A DNA stretch of 64,000 nt. Origin: Toxorhynchites rutilus septentrionalis (Eukaryota > Arthropoda > Insecta > Diptera > Culicidae). This document shows positions 9,541 to 21,171 of the stretch, in pieces. Both the position numbers and the translations under genes were made by a program. Location: assembly GCF_029784135.1 (NCBI RefSeq), contig NC_073745.1, positions 102,194,125 to 102,258,124 on the forward strand. The letters run 5' to 3'. Under the pieces are notes generated by a model. That model had not been told where the DNA came from. It was given only the letters and a program-made list of their open reading frames with translations, and made no database searches. Numbering within the stretch: the first letter of the stretch is position 1; each line of letters opens with the position of its first letter.

Positions 9541-11343
9541 ATTTAAATTTTAAATTAACACAAACAATTCCGACAGTTATGGTACGACCTGACGCTAGAT
9601 GTGTTCACCGGGATTTGTGTAGTTTGTGTTCGATGATTTTGTCAGCTCGGTTGCACACAAGATGTGGAAAACATCGTTCATCACATATCATGCAATAAGC
9701 CTTGTGTGTCATATGTTGTCGGCAATTGAATCCTCCATGATTTTTAGTGACAAGTTATTTTCTGTGAAAATACATTCATTTTTCCTGGAGATAAAAATCG
9801 ATGTTTCCTGTTGCCATTTGAGGCGCAAAGCCTCAGGAATGTGCGCGTGCGAGGAAGGGAGGATCAATTTATGCATAGTGGAAAGACCGAAGGGTTGTGA
9901 AACATGCCACCCCTCAATTGAGACTAACATGCGGGTTCCCATAGGGGAAAAGGCGCCGTGCAACAAATGTCTTTATCGGTAATGTACGCCACCTTCGCTG
10001 TTGTGTTAGGTGGAATTCGCAAAGGGCGTAGGAAACAAAACGGCAAATGCTTTGGCAGAATGGAAACGAAGGGAACAAAGTATGCGCATATTAAGCTTCA
10101 ATTTCTCTATAAAGAAATCTCAACAAACTGGCCCTTTAGAAAAAATGGTAGCGAACGCTGTCCCCTGCTTACAAATAAATATGTTTCTCTACAGGGGAGA
10201 CGTTTCAAGAGTCATTATGTGATTATGAACATTGGGAAATAGCTGTAATCTGAAACTGATTCATTTTAAAGAGAGTTTAATGAAGTCTCGGCTTGAGAGA
10301 GTTTATGTTTTTTCAATAACATTGGATATTAATAATACTTCCGCAATGCAGCGTTTCCCAATTTTAAATAATCTCTTAAAATATGGACGAGCTGCCAATT
10401 TTTTTGAAGCGCTCCCAGTGATTGGATTTGGAATGTTTTGACAACAGATCGTTCTGAAAGGTATGCTCTTTCAGTGGCGAAAGATTTACTACAATTCATT
10501 CAGTGTTGGCGTTGTGAATGATGGAAAATATCGCAAAAGTTCGAGGATATGTCACCAGCATGTTTATCAAGTTTACTCATGGGATTTTTGTCGACTAAAA
10601 TTTTTTTTTCATTTCAAATAAAACTGCGGACTCGAAAGCCTATAAAGAAGAGTGATTGAGAAAACGCATTCATCCATATATCAAAGCACACAAAATGAAA
10701 GAAAAAATCGAAGTACACCGATAGGAGAAATTTATTTACAAATTTCGACATGATCTGGTCGAATATTGCGAAATAATTGAGTTTAGTTAAACCAACAAGC
10801 TATGCCCTGAGGTCCCTTGCTGAGAGAAATAATAAGTAAATATAACGAACATTTTTGGTACATGCTACCAATATATAGGCATTTACTACCGTACTAACAC
10901 ATATATTTATGTCAAGCAGAACCATGATCCCCAATATCGGCTACATTTTCCCGGCAAAAATGCAAGTATTAGATTTAGGGGAAGTGGGAGGCATAGTGGT
11001 CACCATAAATATTATGTCCATTTCTTGCGCTTTTTTCGTCCAAATTTGTTTAAATCATTATTGAAACAGTATGTACATTAGGGTGCCAATGAAGATGGTC
11101 ATCTCCAATTTCAAAAAGTTACCCCATAAAAAATGTTCATCACCTTCGGACGGCATACGTTTGCCTGGTGCATTACGTTTGCCCGGTTGAACTTATATTG
11201 AAAGATATGCTTCGGTGGCGATCATACGTAAATACCGCAAATCACAAATACGCATTTTCGTAGCACTAAATACAAAAGATAACAGAGTGCCCGTGCGAAA
11301 AATAAAATTGCTATTTATTGAATTTCAGCTCCGGTGACGCTAA
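9541..11343. other. Gene-free stretch
   Basis: I found no convincing coding sequence or transposon border between the island and the hAT-like element. The longest open frames (9626-9982, 9958-10242) are not recognisable and show no domain. Confidence 0.4.
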
Positions 11344-11714
11344 TACGTAAGCAGTAGCGTAGTGTGCAGGCGGCAAACCCGGCATTTTCCGGGGGCGCTG
11401 GCCCTTTGGGGCGCCAAAATCCATGAATTTTCAATTGCAATTTTTTTCCGGATTACATTTCATCTTTCATTTGAGTAAAAAATATCCATCATGAGTAGTT
11501 GCTTCTGTACGTACATGATATCAATAACCTCTCTTTGATTTTCGCAAAACTGAAACAACATCACATCACATTTTATCAATAGCCTTTTAATTTTTTGCTA
11601 CGTATGCCTGGGCGCTCCTCCATGCTAGGCGTTGTTTTACAGTTATTTCCTATGGGAGGGCCCCTATCTGGAAGGTCGAAAAATAATGAATTTTCGTGAT
11701 TTTTTTTTCCGGAT

Positions 11715-12170
11715 AAAGGGAAACTTCGATGTAACGTACCCTCGATATAACGTCACTCGATGTAACGTACATATTTCCAAAGTGTAAAGGAAAAAAAAAT
11801 CAATATTTTTTTTCCTGATAGAACAATGAATTATCTGTACTGTGGTGCTAAAACAAGTTATGTACCTTCAACCAATCCCGAAATACAGCTGGTTTTGTGA
11901 TTCCGGATTCTAAATGAATCAAGCTTCAATCAACAGTACGAAGGGAAACATCATGAGAAAGGCTGGCTTCGTCTTCTGATTGAAGTTATTCATTAACTTT
12001 ACTAAAACAGCAACACAATAATGTATTATAGACTACGTGTGTGAGTACTTTATTATGCTTCGATATAACGCACAATTCGAACGATTGTTTAATGTACGAA
12101 CAATGATCTTTACGCTGTTGACAGCTGGATGCGTAGATGCTGTCTGAAAATCGGTACCTTGGTATCGGTA
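11715..12170. repeat. CGAT(A/G)TAACG repeat cluster inside the hAT-like element
   Basis: CTTCGATGTAACGTAC, CTCGATATAACGTCAC, CTCGATGTAACGTAC and later CTTCGATATAACGCAC recur. Such stuttered motifs are typical of Tigger/pogo-type termini in insects. The right-hand terminus is not clear, so I do not give element borders. A short tandem TCGGTACCTTGGTA lies near 12152-12180. Confidence 0.4.
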
Positions 12171-12808
12171 CCTTGGTATCGGTTATGAAGCAACGGGGTG
12201 TCGCAAAACGAATTCCAATAAATATTTTGAACCTTCAGGACAATACCACATAGGGGTTTTTGAAAATCCAAAAAAAATGGTGGCCATTTTTGTTAAAAAT
12301 TAGTTATTTTCATCAAAAATCGGTGTTTGAAAGCTCATAAAAATCCCTAAAAAATAAATGTAAGAAAACGGCTATGCAACGCTTCAGATAATCCATTTTG
12401 ACATGCTGAAAACAAATTTCAGTTGTATCGATCGAGTAAATCCTGAGGCATCGATACACCCAGCTGAAAAAACGCGTTTAAAAATTCGTACAGCAATACT
12501 ACATCTCTTGAGGTGACCCCATTTTTTGGCTGTAACTTTCCAACGAAATCAAATGCTAAAAAAATGCAAAAAAAAAATGTTTTTTCGATCAGAAGTTTTA
12601 TTGCACCTTGAGAAATTTTGTTTGATAATTTTAACAATGAATCTGAAATAATTGCTTTGATTAAAAAAAGTCGCTGTCAAGAAACACAGTTATACATAGA
12701 ACAGAAGTCAAAAGTTGAAATTTGAATGAGATGCTGATAGAAAGTATTTATGATTTCCGGTTGCATTCTTACAACTCGACGAATCAACTGATACCACATA
12801 GTTATGTA

Positions 12809-13262
12809 CACTGAAGTCGCTTGTTGCGCAGTTTTTTATACACGATTTTATTTTACGAGGTGTTTTTAACGCGGTTTTTTGGAATTCACGCGGATTTCGG
12901 AATTTATGCGGTTTTTTTACGCGGATTTCGAAATTTACGCAGTTTTTTTTACGCAGCACGTATCAACCGCGTACAAATTCAATGTGCTAATTGGTGTGAT
13001 TTTTCACGAAATATCTTTGTATTGTATCACTGATTAGTAGCGGAGAAATAAAAGAAGATACAGATATCTTGATTTACGCATACAAAAAAAATCAGCTAAT
13101 CAATTGTTAGAATATGAGTTGCAATTTTAATTAACAATTCACTGTTTGTTAGATTTCTATACGGTTTTTTAAATTTACCCGGTTTATATTTACGCGGATT
13201 TTGGAATTTACGCGGTTTTTTTTACGCAGCACGTATCCCCCGCGCAAGAAGTGACTCCAGTG
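12809..13262. mobile_element. pogo/Tigger-type MITE, 454 bp
   Basis: The ends are CACTGAAGTCGCTTGTTGCG and, inverted, CACTGGAGTCACTTCTTGCG, with TA at 12807-12808 and 13263-13264. The interior has repeated TTTACGCGGATTTCGGAATT-like units. A second copy in the other orientation lies at 18024-18514 and shares the middle region. There is no coding capacity. Confidence 0.85.
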
Positions 13263-15119
13263 TATATCCAAAAGGATGTTTTTGCAGGATATGTCTAATA
13301 AGGATGTATTTTTTACAAATTTTCATCAATGAAAGAACAAACGACATATACAACACGTTCAAGTCCTCCATCACTAAAGCATGATTTCCAATACAAAAAT
13401 TGTTATCGATTATGACTTATGGAGCTCGGTTGGAAGTCATAATGGATTTATGAATAATTGCAAAACTGATGATATCAACTACCATTATATCCATCAGCAA
13501 ATACTGTGCGCAAAAATATTGAAATCCGATGATGTGAGGAATTTGGCTCTCAAAATAGTCAATATCGTTAGTTAAAATAGTTAACTACGTATAAAAAGCA
13601 GTTTTCAGAAACGCAAGTTCAGGGCAAGAGAATTGTGGATCAAATATTGGAGGATTATTATTACACCCCGAAAAAAAACTTGGCAGTTTTTTTTAAAAAG
13701 AATTAATGGCAACTGCCAATAAATCATATCCTCAATAAGTGGGTGCATGATCTCGTTTTTCATTGTGTCATCATCAAAATGAAATAAATTTGAAACATCA
13801 ACGAAAAAAAACTGCAAACACTCTTTAAAGCACAATTTAGGAGACGAAGTTTAAATCAATTCGAAAACATTGCGACTGAATCAGAAAACTAAAACACATT
13901 GATACGATCGTTATGCAGATTAAATTTCTTTGATATGAAATGAGTTCGACAGAAGATTTGAAGATATTTCCAAAAAAATATAATTCATAATATAATTCAT
14001 GTCATTTCCATTCAATGATGGAATCAACATAGAAGAAATGTCAATGAATTAAAAATCATTGATTGAAAATTAAATCTTCAATTTTCATGGCGATATATTT
14101 TTTTAAATCAAGAGATATGAAGCGCTTGATTTTAAAAGCATTTCAATTTCAAAAATATATTCACTGCGCTTATTGTAATTTACTTGGCGAGGAAATGTGT
14201 TGTTGATAACATTTTTCGGATATACTTATACCCGAAAACAATTTTTTCTACTATGAATACAATCGAAACAAAACATCGCTCTCCTTTGACAGATTACTAA
14301 TTATAAAATTGTTCGCAATAAAAATAAAAACATAAAAAATAAAAGAGCCTATTGTTATTATAACTAACTAGTTTTTGAGAAGAAATCATTATTCTCGTTA
14401 CCTAAAACAACATTTTACAATCAAACTACTACTTATTAACGATGACTTAAAAAAACATATTGTATTGGTAGGAAGAGTTGATGAGAAGTTTGGCCACCCC
14501 TGCTATAGCGGATATAGCATCAGATTTTTCATTTATAACGAGAGACTGACTAACATCTATAGTCATGGATCAATTGGATAAGGATCATGGATCAGATGTT
14601 GAATCAGAGGAACTTGTATCAGAGGTGGAAGTGTTTAAGACATCGATGAAGGACCAATTCTCTGACCTGAACTCTTCGATGCTCTAAGGCATCTTTAACA
14701 TTATTCTCAGATATTCTCTCGATACATTTTATCCTAACATCGAGACTGCGCTTGAGTTGGATCGTGCGAACTTGATTGAAAATTATCTGCATTCTATAAT
14801 AAGCTAAGGCCGACTCAATGGCTTGGCAATTCATTCGAACGAGAAAGAATCGCTAAGACTTTGATTTTGATGCAATTTCAGACCATTTTGCTTTAACTAA
14901 AGCACGCACGAAGCTGGTAATGATATTTCTAGCCTTTTAAATACGAATAAACTGCTCATAGTGAACATTGGTATAAGCAAGTAGTTTTCCTCATATTTAT
15001 ACAAAATATCACAATCTCAAAATTAGTGAGAAAATCGATAAAAGTGGTACTTTTTGGGGCGCCATTTTCATCATTTGCCGGGGGCGCTGTCTACCCTCAC
15101 TACGCCGCTATACGTAAGT

Positions 15120-15800
15120 ACTGGATTCCCTAAATCAACGGAATTCTTCAAACTGTTCTCACCAGTACCCCTGCAAAACGTTGAAAAGATTCAGAACAAA
15201 GTGCCGGAAGAAGACAAGAGTTCCGGAATACATTGAGAAACAGATTTCGACGCTGAAATTCATAAAAAAATATTCTCGAAAATGTTCTGTTTTTGACGAC
15301 AAAAGCTGGTTCCCTCTATCGAAGACACACATTTCCGGAAACGATTGATACTATTCCATGGGTAGTTATACTGCATCTTCGAACACAAAAATATGAGTCT
15401 AAACATAACTTTGAACAGAAAGTTATGCTGTACATTGCCATTTCCAGGAGAGCTATTTCTAAGCCATGGCTCAAGCCCTCGAGTTTGGTTATCAATCAAG
15501 ATGTGTACCAGCACGGATGTTTGGAGAAAATTTTAATCCCGTTTCAAAAAAAAAAACATTAAGCGGGTGGACAATATGTGTTTTGATCGGATAAAGCGTC
15601 ATAGAATCACGCCAAAAAACACAATCGTTCCTTAATACACATTTCCATATACTCATTCGATTACAAACGGATTACAAACAGTTGATCGGTAGAATCAAGA
15701 GATGCATTCGCAATGTTGACTTGAATGCGGTACAACGCTTCTGTTCCGACATCAAACGGAAGCTTTGCCGAACAGCCGATTGCGGACCGTTTTCAAATGG
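15120..15800 (+). pseudogene. Tc1/mariner-superfamily transposase relic
   Basis: One frame gives FDDKSWFPLSKTHISGN, a shifted block VMLYIAISRRAISKPWLKPS, then VINQDVYQHGCLEKILIPF. Near 15680 it gives LIGRIKRCIRNVDLNAVQRF..IKRKLCRTAD, the conserved tail of several insect ITm transposases. Frameshifts and stops are frequent, and the residues around the third catalytic acid are lost. It starts immediately after the hAT-like element, and its own termini were not found. Confidence 0.7.
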
Positions 15801-15804
15801 TCTC

Positions 15805-16785
15805 TTTTTTTTGACGTAGAACTACGTCTTGTATGAGGGGGGCCGAGTCAGAAAACAGGTCACGTTTTTATGAAATAAAGTGAACGTTAATAACTATTTT
15901 TGGCGCGAATGAATTTTGGCGATTCACGTACCAAACGAATCGGAGTTCCCTAAGATTTGTTTTTTATGCTATATAATTCAATCGCCTGGTGTGTAAACGA
16001 TTTGAACTGATGAAAACTAGAAGCATTTCCATTTTACCATGCACTTATTCTGCTCATTTATGAGCTTCCCTACCCATGCCGTTAAAAACGAGCAGCTTAT
16101 CGGCGAGCTACGAAGGGGAATGATCTAAAGTCTCCGTGAACAAAGTAAAGAAGAAGAAGATCGATCTCTTCCTAGCGCATAAATGTTGGACATCGCTGAT
16201 GCAAACTTTTAGTATTGTTCTAGATACGACGCAACGAACATCGCTTGTTCTTCCTTGTTTTGCGTCATTACATGTCTTCGTTTCGGATTGAGCTGTGGAC
16301 GCGACCAAATTACTTACTCGCTGATGTCTCTGACATTGCAATCATTACATCAAACTGACACCATTCCATTAAGATTCTGAGCTACACAATTGTGTGGGGA
16401 ATCATCAAACTAGGCTATCACCGGCTCACCAAGAAAATAATTGTTCAGGAATTTCGTGAGTGGCTTGGTTTCGCCATGGAATGTAAATGTCGTTCTACAA
16501 TTTTGTATGTGATTGGGTTCCGCCTGCCAGTAGCAAAACTTTTTCTCCACTAAGGATAACAGCTACGCTTATTTCGAGTGTGAGAGAGCGTTTCAGAAGC
16601 GTTTCTTTCGAGAATAGCGCAAAATGATGAGAAATGTTTATTTTCTTAGTCGCTTTAAGCCAACAATGTATGGCTCTGTATGCATGCTTTGTTGAACGCT
16701 TGTTTGGTGCTGATTGGTTTTCGTTATACGAACGATGTTCGATGTCGATGACGATGTCGTGTCTTGGACACAACTTGCTATATTT
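15805..16785. repeat. Dispersed repeat with GACGTAG..CTACGTC terminus
   Basis: GACGTAGAACTACGTC (15813-15828; 7-bp arms around AA) is followed by AAAACAGGTCACGTTTTTATG and ACGTTAATAACTATTTT. The same blocks occur at about 46035-46125 (reverse orientation) and at 52021-52072. The far end carries GTCGTGTCTTGGACACAAC near 16757. Related ends are seen at 537-580 and 60987-61033. No protein was recognised. The repeat class is unknown. Confidence 0.65.
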
Positions 16786-17069
16786 TTTTTCAAAAACGTT
16801 TATTAATCAGATTCAATTACTTATTATCTAACGTTTACAGAGTCAAATTTCACCTTGAAATATAACTTATTTTCTATATAATTAAGAACTGAATCAAGCC
16901 ATAAAGAAAATAAATACCATATCCCTGCAGTCTGCAACAGGATAGAGTTCGCGACAAAAATTAAATATTAGTAAAATTGCGAACATGTCTGCAAATTTGG
17001 CATCCTTGCAAAAATGAAAAACAAATATCGAAATAATTCGAAGGGTTACAAAATGCACATATTTGCTAA

Positions 17070-17850
17070 TTTCAAACCCGATCGGGATCAGGAATAGAGG
17101 TGTTTGAGAACAGTAAAGGCGAACCCGGGACTCTCGGATTACGACATCACCACGAAACACAACTCTAACCAAAGTACCATCCGGAGAGCCCGTATGCAAG
17201 AAGGTTATCGTAATTTACGTGCTTACGAGTAACCAAACAGGACGCTGAAGCAAAATGTTGTGATCAAAAGAGGCGCTCGAAAGTTGTACAACAAGGTATT
17301 GACGAAGTACGATGTATACATGCTGATGGATGTCGAAATATACGTGAAGATGGATTTTGGACAGCTACCAATACCAGTGGAGATGTCACCAGCAAATCTA
17401 GTTTCGTTTTCGCTAATAAATTAGCCAGAAAGTTTGGTAAGAGATTTGCAGTTGTAGAAAGAGAATCAAGGTTCTCGTCACAAACAAGACAATGGACTCG
17501 AAAATGTATCGGGAAGAGTGACTGCATAAACGACATAAACGATGAAATTTTAGCCAGATTTGACAAGCTGCCACGAGAGGTGCTTCAGTGGTTCCGTACA
17601 ATAGGGCCGATTACATTGAAAAATACCTCAATCCTCCCAATTCTCCTTAACTCTGGTCAATCGATAAACATTGGGCAATTGTCAAGCCGAAATTGATGAA
17701 AGGTGGCAAAATGACTCGGAATGCTGAAGACGTGAAAAAGTCGTGGAATGAAATGACCGCTGAGGTTGACCAACAGATATTCCAATCTTTAATGGAGGGT
17801 ATCAAAGGGAAAAGTCCAAAAAGTTCATCAAAAATATAACTAAAATATAT
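17070..17850 (+). pseudogene. Decayed ITmD37-type transposase
   Basis: An N-terminal helix-turn-helix-like stretch reads LSDYDITTKHNSNQSTIRRA then MQEGYRNLRAYE. It is followed by VLTKYDVYMLMDVEIYVKMD, with first-acid block M-D-V-E, and FGQLP. Further blocks read ILARFDKLPREVLQWFRTIG and, shifted, LWSIDKHWAIVKPKLMKGGK, the equivalent of the RPIEKYWAI block of ITmD37E with Asp in place of Glu. The last part reads SWNEMTAEVDQQIFQSLMEG. Several frameshifts inactivate it. The Asp may place it with the D37D branch, but decay makes this uncertain. Confidence 0.7.
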
Positions 17851-18023
17851 AAATATAAATAAAATAAAATATAAATAAAAAAAATTCAATAGTTTTTCTG
17901 TGAAAGACAATAAATTATCTGCATTTCGATATGCAAATTTTTTTCTACACCTTTAACCACCCGATGTACAACCAGAGTTGCCAACCAATTTTTTAAAAAG
18001 CTGGGAAAATTCGAAAAAAAATA

Positions 18024-18514
18024 CACCGGAGTCGCTTTTTACTCGGGGGATACGTGGCGCGTAAATTCCAAAATCCGCGTAAATTCCAAAATCCGCGTAA
18101 AAATAAACTGTGTAATTTTCAAAATCCGTGTAAAAATCTAACAAACAGTGAATTAGTAGTTTAAAATGCAACCCATACTCTAACAATTGATTACCTCAAT
18201 TTTTTTGCATGCTACAATCATGCTATCTGTATCTTCTTTCAATTCTCAGCTACTAATCAGTGATACAATACAAACTTACTTCGTGAAATGTCACATCAAT
18301 TAGCATATTGAGTTTTTACGCGGTTAATGCGAGCCGCGTTAAAAAGAACAGCGTAAATTTCGAAATCCGCGTTGAAAAAAACCGCGTAAATTCCGAAATC
18401 CGCGTAAAAAAACCGCGTAAATTCCGAAATCCGCGTAAAAATAAACCGCGTAAATTCCAAAAACCGCGTAAAAAAAGCCGCGAAAATAAAACCGCGTAAA
18501 AAGCGACTTCAGTA
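18024..18514. mobile_element. pogo/Tigger-type MITE, 491 bp
   Basis: CACCGGAGTCGCTTTTTACT at the left and GCGACTTCAGTA at the right are inverted, with TA at 18022-18023 and 18515-18516. It is the same family as 12809-13262 in opposite orientation, with a shared central TCTAACAAACAGTGAATTAG region. Subterminal GCGTAAATTCC(A/G)AAATCC units are tandemly repeated, expanded on the right (18335-18500). Confidence 0.85.
18335..18500. repeat. Tandem ~28-bp units inside the MITE
   Basis: Units of CCGCGTAAATTCCGAAATCC recur with short A-rich spacers about five to six times. The same unit occurs in the left arm in direct, not inverted, orientation. Confidence 0.8.
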
Positions 18515-18807
18515 TACTGGGAAAAACTGGAACAATTCGAAAAAACTGATAGAATCGATTTTTTTCTTAATTTTGTTTATATTAGCATTAAAAACTACGA
18601 TATACAGTGACAATATAAGTAATTGGCATTTATAATTTACCTGTTATCATATGTTTTAACATTATACATTGTTATACATGTTGTTTTATTCTAACTTATC
18701 CTGATCTTAAAATATGATGTTTGACAATGTTGTTGGAAAATCAATAATAAAAATAACATTTCATATGCAATTCATATGACATATTCTGGAGATATATCCA
18801 ACTTAAT

Positions 18808-19165
18808 ATAGTGATTAGCTTCTAATCGGACATACCGCACTAGAGCCGATTGTGGCCTATAATTAGACACATCAACAAATACAACACAAACGAAAAAAAA
18901 ACAATGTGAGAAACAAGTAATCATTAGTACAGTGTGCAAAATACAAATTCTAGTTAAAATGAACAGTTAATAGTAATTAAGTAAATGACATGATTAATGT
19001 GTAAAAAATTTGGTTGTAACACCTTTATTGGGAAATGGTTGAAAAGACTCCTAAATAATATCTTAGAAACTCACACAAAGGTATATTTACAAAAATGTCC
19101 AATTAAAGATCAAATGAGCAATTGTTCGTTTTGCATGACAGACCTGTCCAATCAATGATTTTGAA
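18808..19165. mobile_element. Diverged copy of a pogo-type MITE
   Basis: TAGTGATTAGCTTCTAATCG at the left and a body sharing ACAATGTGAGAAACAAG, GTGCAAAATAC and AAAAATGTCCAATTA match the better-preserved copy at 38468-38812. The right terminus is degraded, so the end is approximate. Confidence 0.6.
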
Positions 19166-20236
19166 TACTCCCTTTTCGAAAACCAGTCGTGATTTGGATA
19201 TGATGATATGATGATCAAAATTGAGATTTTGATATTGATGAGATTCGAGTCTGCGACCGGGTGATTTGGCGTGGAATTGCTTTTTATTCATCTTTATTAT
19301 TTTTGATTTCTACATAATTTTTGGAAGCTAGAATTCCTCGCATAGTTTTTGTTCCTGTTCTACTTCCCAGTTTTGATTCGTTCAAGATGTATACTGAAAA
19401 CTATCGCTCAACGATTGCCGAGGGATACGTCAGAATGAAGAATGGTGTAATCATATTTCCTATTTGGCAAAATAAATGTCATACCTTTTGGGGATAGAAT
19501 TGTACCTCAAAAGAAACAAGCATATTGGCGTTCGTTTACACTGAAGTCCGGATCTTCTTAAATTCATTATCGATTTCTTGAAAATCACTTCGATCGCAAA
19601 TATTTGGAAGATTTTGTAGTAGGGGAACAATTGACATAGGCCTCCTTTCAATGACAATAGTTGGATCAATTATCGCCATGTTGATGATTAATGGATCATT
19701 GAAATTAAAACGTTTTAGGATTTGATTGCATACTGTGATGTAAAATTGAAACAAGCTATGGTGCTGTGTGAAATTACATACTGACAAATATTAATTGGTA
19801 GCTCTGCGCAGTGGCGATATCGTAACCAATGAGGTACATCCTAGGAGCGATTATTGCTAGTTGAAAATATTAATTGGTCAACATTTCGACAACAGCGCCT
19901 ACAGAAACATTTTTCAAACTGGTATAATTTTCCTGATCGAACAGAATATCAATAAAAGGGAGGCAAATTAGCGAGAAAACACCATACCATGTTTCTGTGT
20001 GCTTATACTAGATAGATAGATTAAGATATAGAAAGACGATAAACAAGTCTACAAGTTCTCGATGTGAGTGAAGCGGAGTAGAATTTTCACAAATCGTAGA
20101 ACAGAATACAATTTTGGGGAGTAAAATACTTGAAAAGGCCGAAAAAATAAAAAGCTGGATAAAACTGTGAAAATTTAAAAAAACTGTAGATTTTTTGGCT
20201 TTGGCTGTTTCGCTGGCATGCTTAAAAAACTGGTAA
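19166..20236. other. Gene-free stretch
   Basis: AT-rich DNA with no recognised coding sequence or transposon border. Confidence 0.4.
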
Positions 20237-20238
20237 TA

Positions 20239-20359
20239 CAGGTCGGACTCGATTGTCCGGAGACTCGATTATCCGGGATTCGATTCTCCGGAATTTTAGA
20301 CTCCATTATCCGGAGTATTTTATTTTTGATTTTCGGAAATTTTGAATAATTTGTATAAT
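20239..20359. mobile_element. pogo-type MITE end, interrupted by the BEL insertion
   Basis: CAGGTCGGACTCGATTGTCC followed by repeated CTCGATTATCCGG and ATTCTCCGGAATT units is the terminus of the family seen complete at 28258-28469. The BEL element inserted about 120 bp in. No matching right end is present directly after the BEL element, so this copy is truncated. Confidence 0.6.
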
Positions 20360-20364
20360 AATTC
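20360..20364 (+). repeat. BEL target-site duplication, left
   Basis: AATTC precedes the 5' LTR and is repeated at 27376-27380. A 5-bp duplication is usual for BEL/Pao integrases. Confidence 0.85.
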
Positions 20365-20720
20365 TGTTCAAGCTTAGGTCAATAATAGACTCGGTACCCT
20401 AAATGATTTGCCTACGCTCACACTTTACCGCGCAGATCATTATTATCTCAAAAATCTAATCTGCATACGCACAAAGCAGATAATAGTTTTATAATCCCTT
20501 TTGTCACAGAACGAAACGAAAGACAGATAAAACTAGATACACCGATAGCTTCAGCCTCTTTCTACGTAGATAGTTCACAGAGTACGCATCAAAAATTATA
20601 TCGTCGGTCAAATACAATTTCGAGCAAAGGAATTGAATAGTTTTTTCCATTACTTATCCGCGCCAACAGTGTCCCGTCCACAATCCGGTGAACCAGTCGA
20701 ATTTAGTTAGTTTCCCTACA
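20365..20720 (+). repeat. BEL/Pao 5' LTR (356 bp)
   Basis: The LTR begins TGTTCAAGCTTAGG and ends TTTCCCTACA. By eye it is identical over all 356 positions to the 3' LTR at 27020-27375. Identical LTRs mean the insertion is recent, because both were copied from one template at integration. The transcription start and polyadenylation site should lie within it, but I cannot place them. Confidence 0.95.
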
Positions 20721-20726
20721 TTTTTA

Positions 20727-20744
20727 TGGTCCTTCGAGAAACCG
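20727..20744 (+). other. Candidate primer-binding site of BEL
   Basis: TGGTCCTTCGAGAAACCG begins six bases after the 5' LTR and starts with the TGG expected to pair with a tRNA 3' CCA. I did not identify the tRNA. Confidence 0.5.
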
Positions 20745-21171
20745 GATATGTGTAATTAGTGGCCAAAACTGGCAAAAGTGAACTGTTGGAGTGCGAATAT
20801 CACGGACTTTCACATCGGACTGTGAACATCTACATCACCCTACGCGTGCGGAAGTTTCATCGGCGTCGATTGGTCTATCGGCGATTACGGGTCCAGCTGA
20901 AAAAAGGATTTCTTCTGCATAGACTCAGGATCGGATTTCGGCAACTTATATCGAACGTGGAGCTCTCGGCCGTGGCAAACGGATTTCATCCTCCTTCGTA
21001 AAATTATAGCGTGGCTCGCTAGTAGCGTGAGTATTCAGAAAAGAAAGGTGCGAATAGAAATAAATCGATATAGTGCATGTGAGTTTCAATTGCTGGATTA
21101 TATAAGAGTGATTTCATACAAAAAGTTGGAAATTCGAGAGGGTTAGTGATCTGAATAACGATAGAAACAAA

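Larger units (their letters stand above)
11352..15110. mobile_element. hAT-like element with 8-bp target duplication
   Basis: The left end CAGTAGCGTAGTG and the right end CACTACGCCGCTA are imperfect 13-bp inverted repeats. Each is flanked by the identical 8-mer TACGTAAG (11344-11351 and 15111-15118). An 8-bp duplication is the hallmark of the hAT superfamily. GC-rich subterminal blocks (GGGGCGCC, CCGGGGGCGCT) sit just inside both ends. I recognised no hAT transposase, so this is probably a non-autonomous or long-dead copy. A pogo-type MITE at 12809-13262 is nested in it. Confidence 0.7.
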
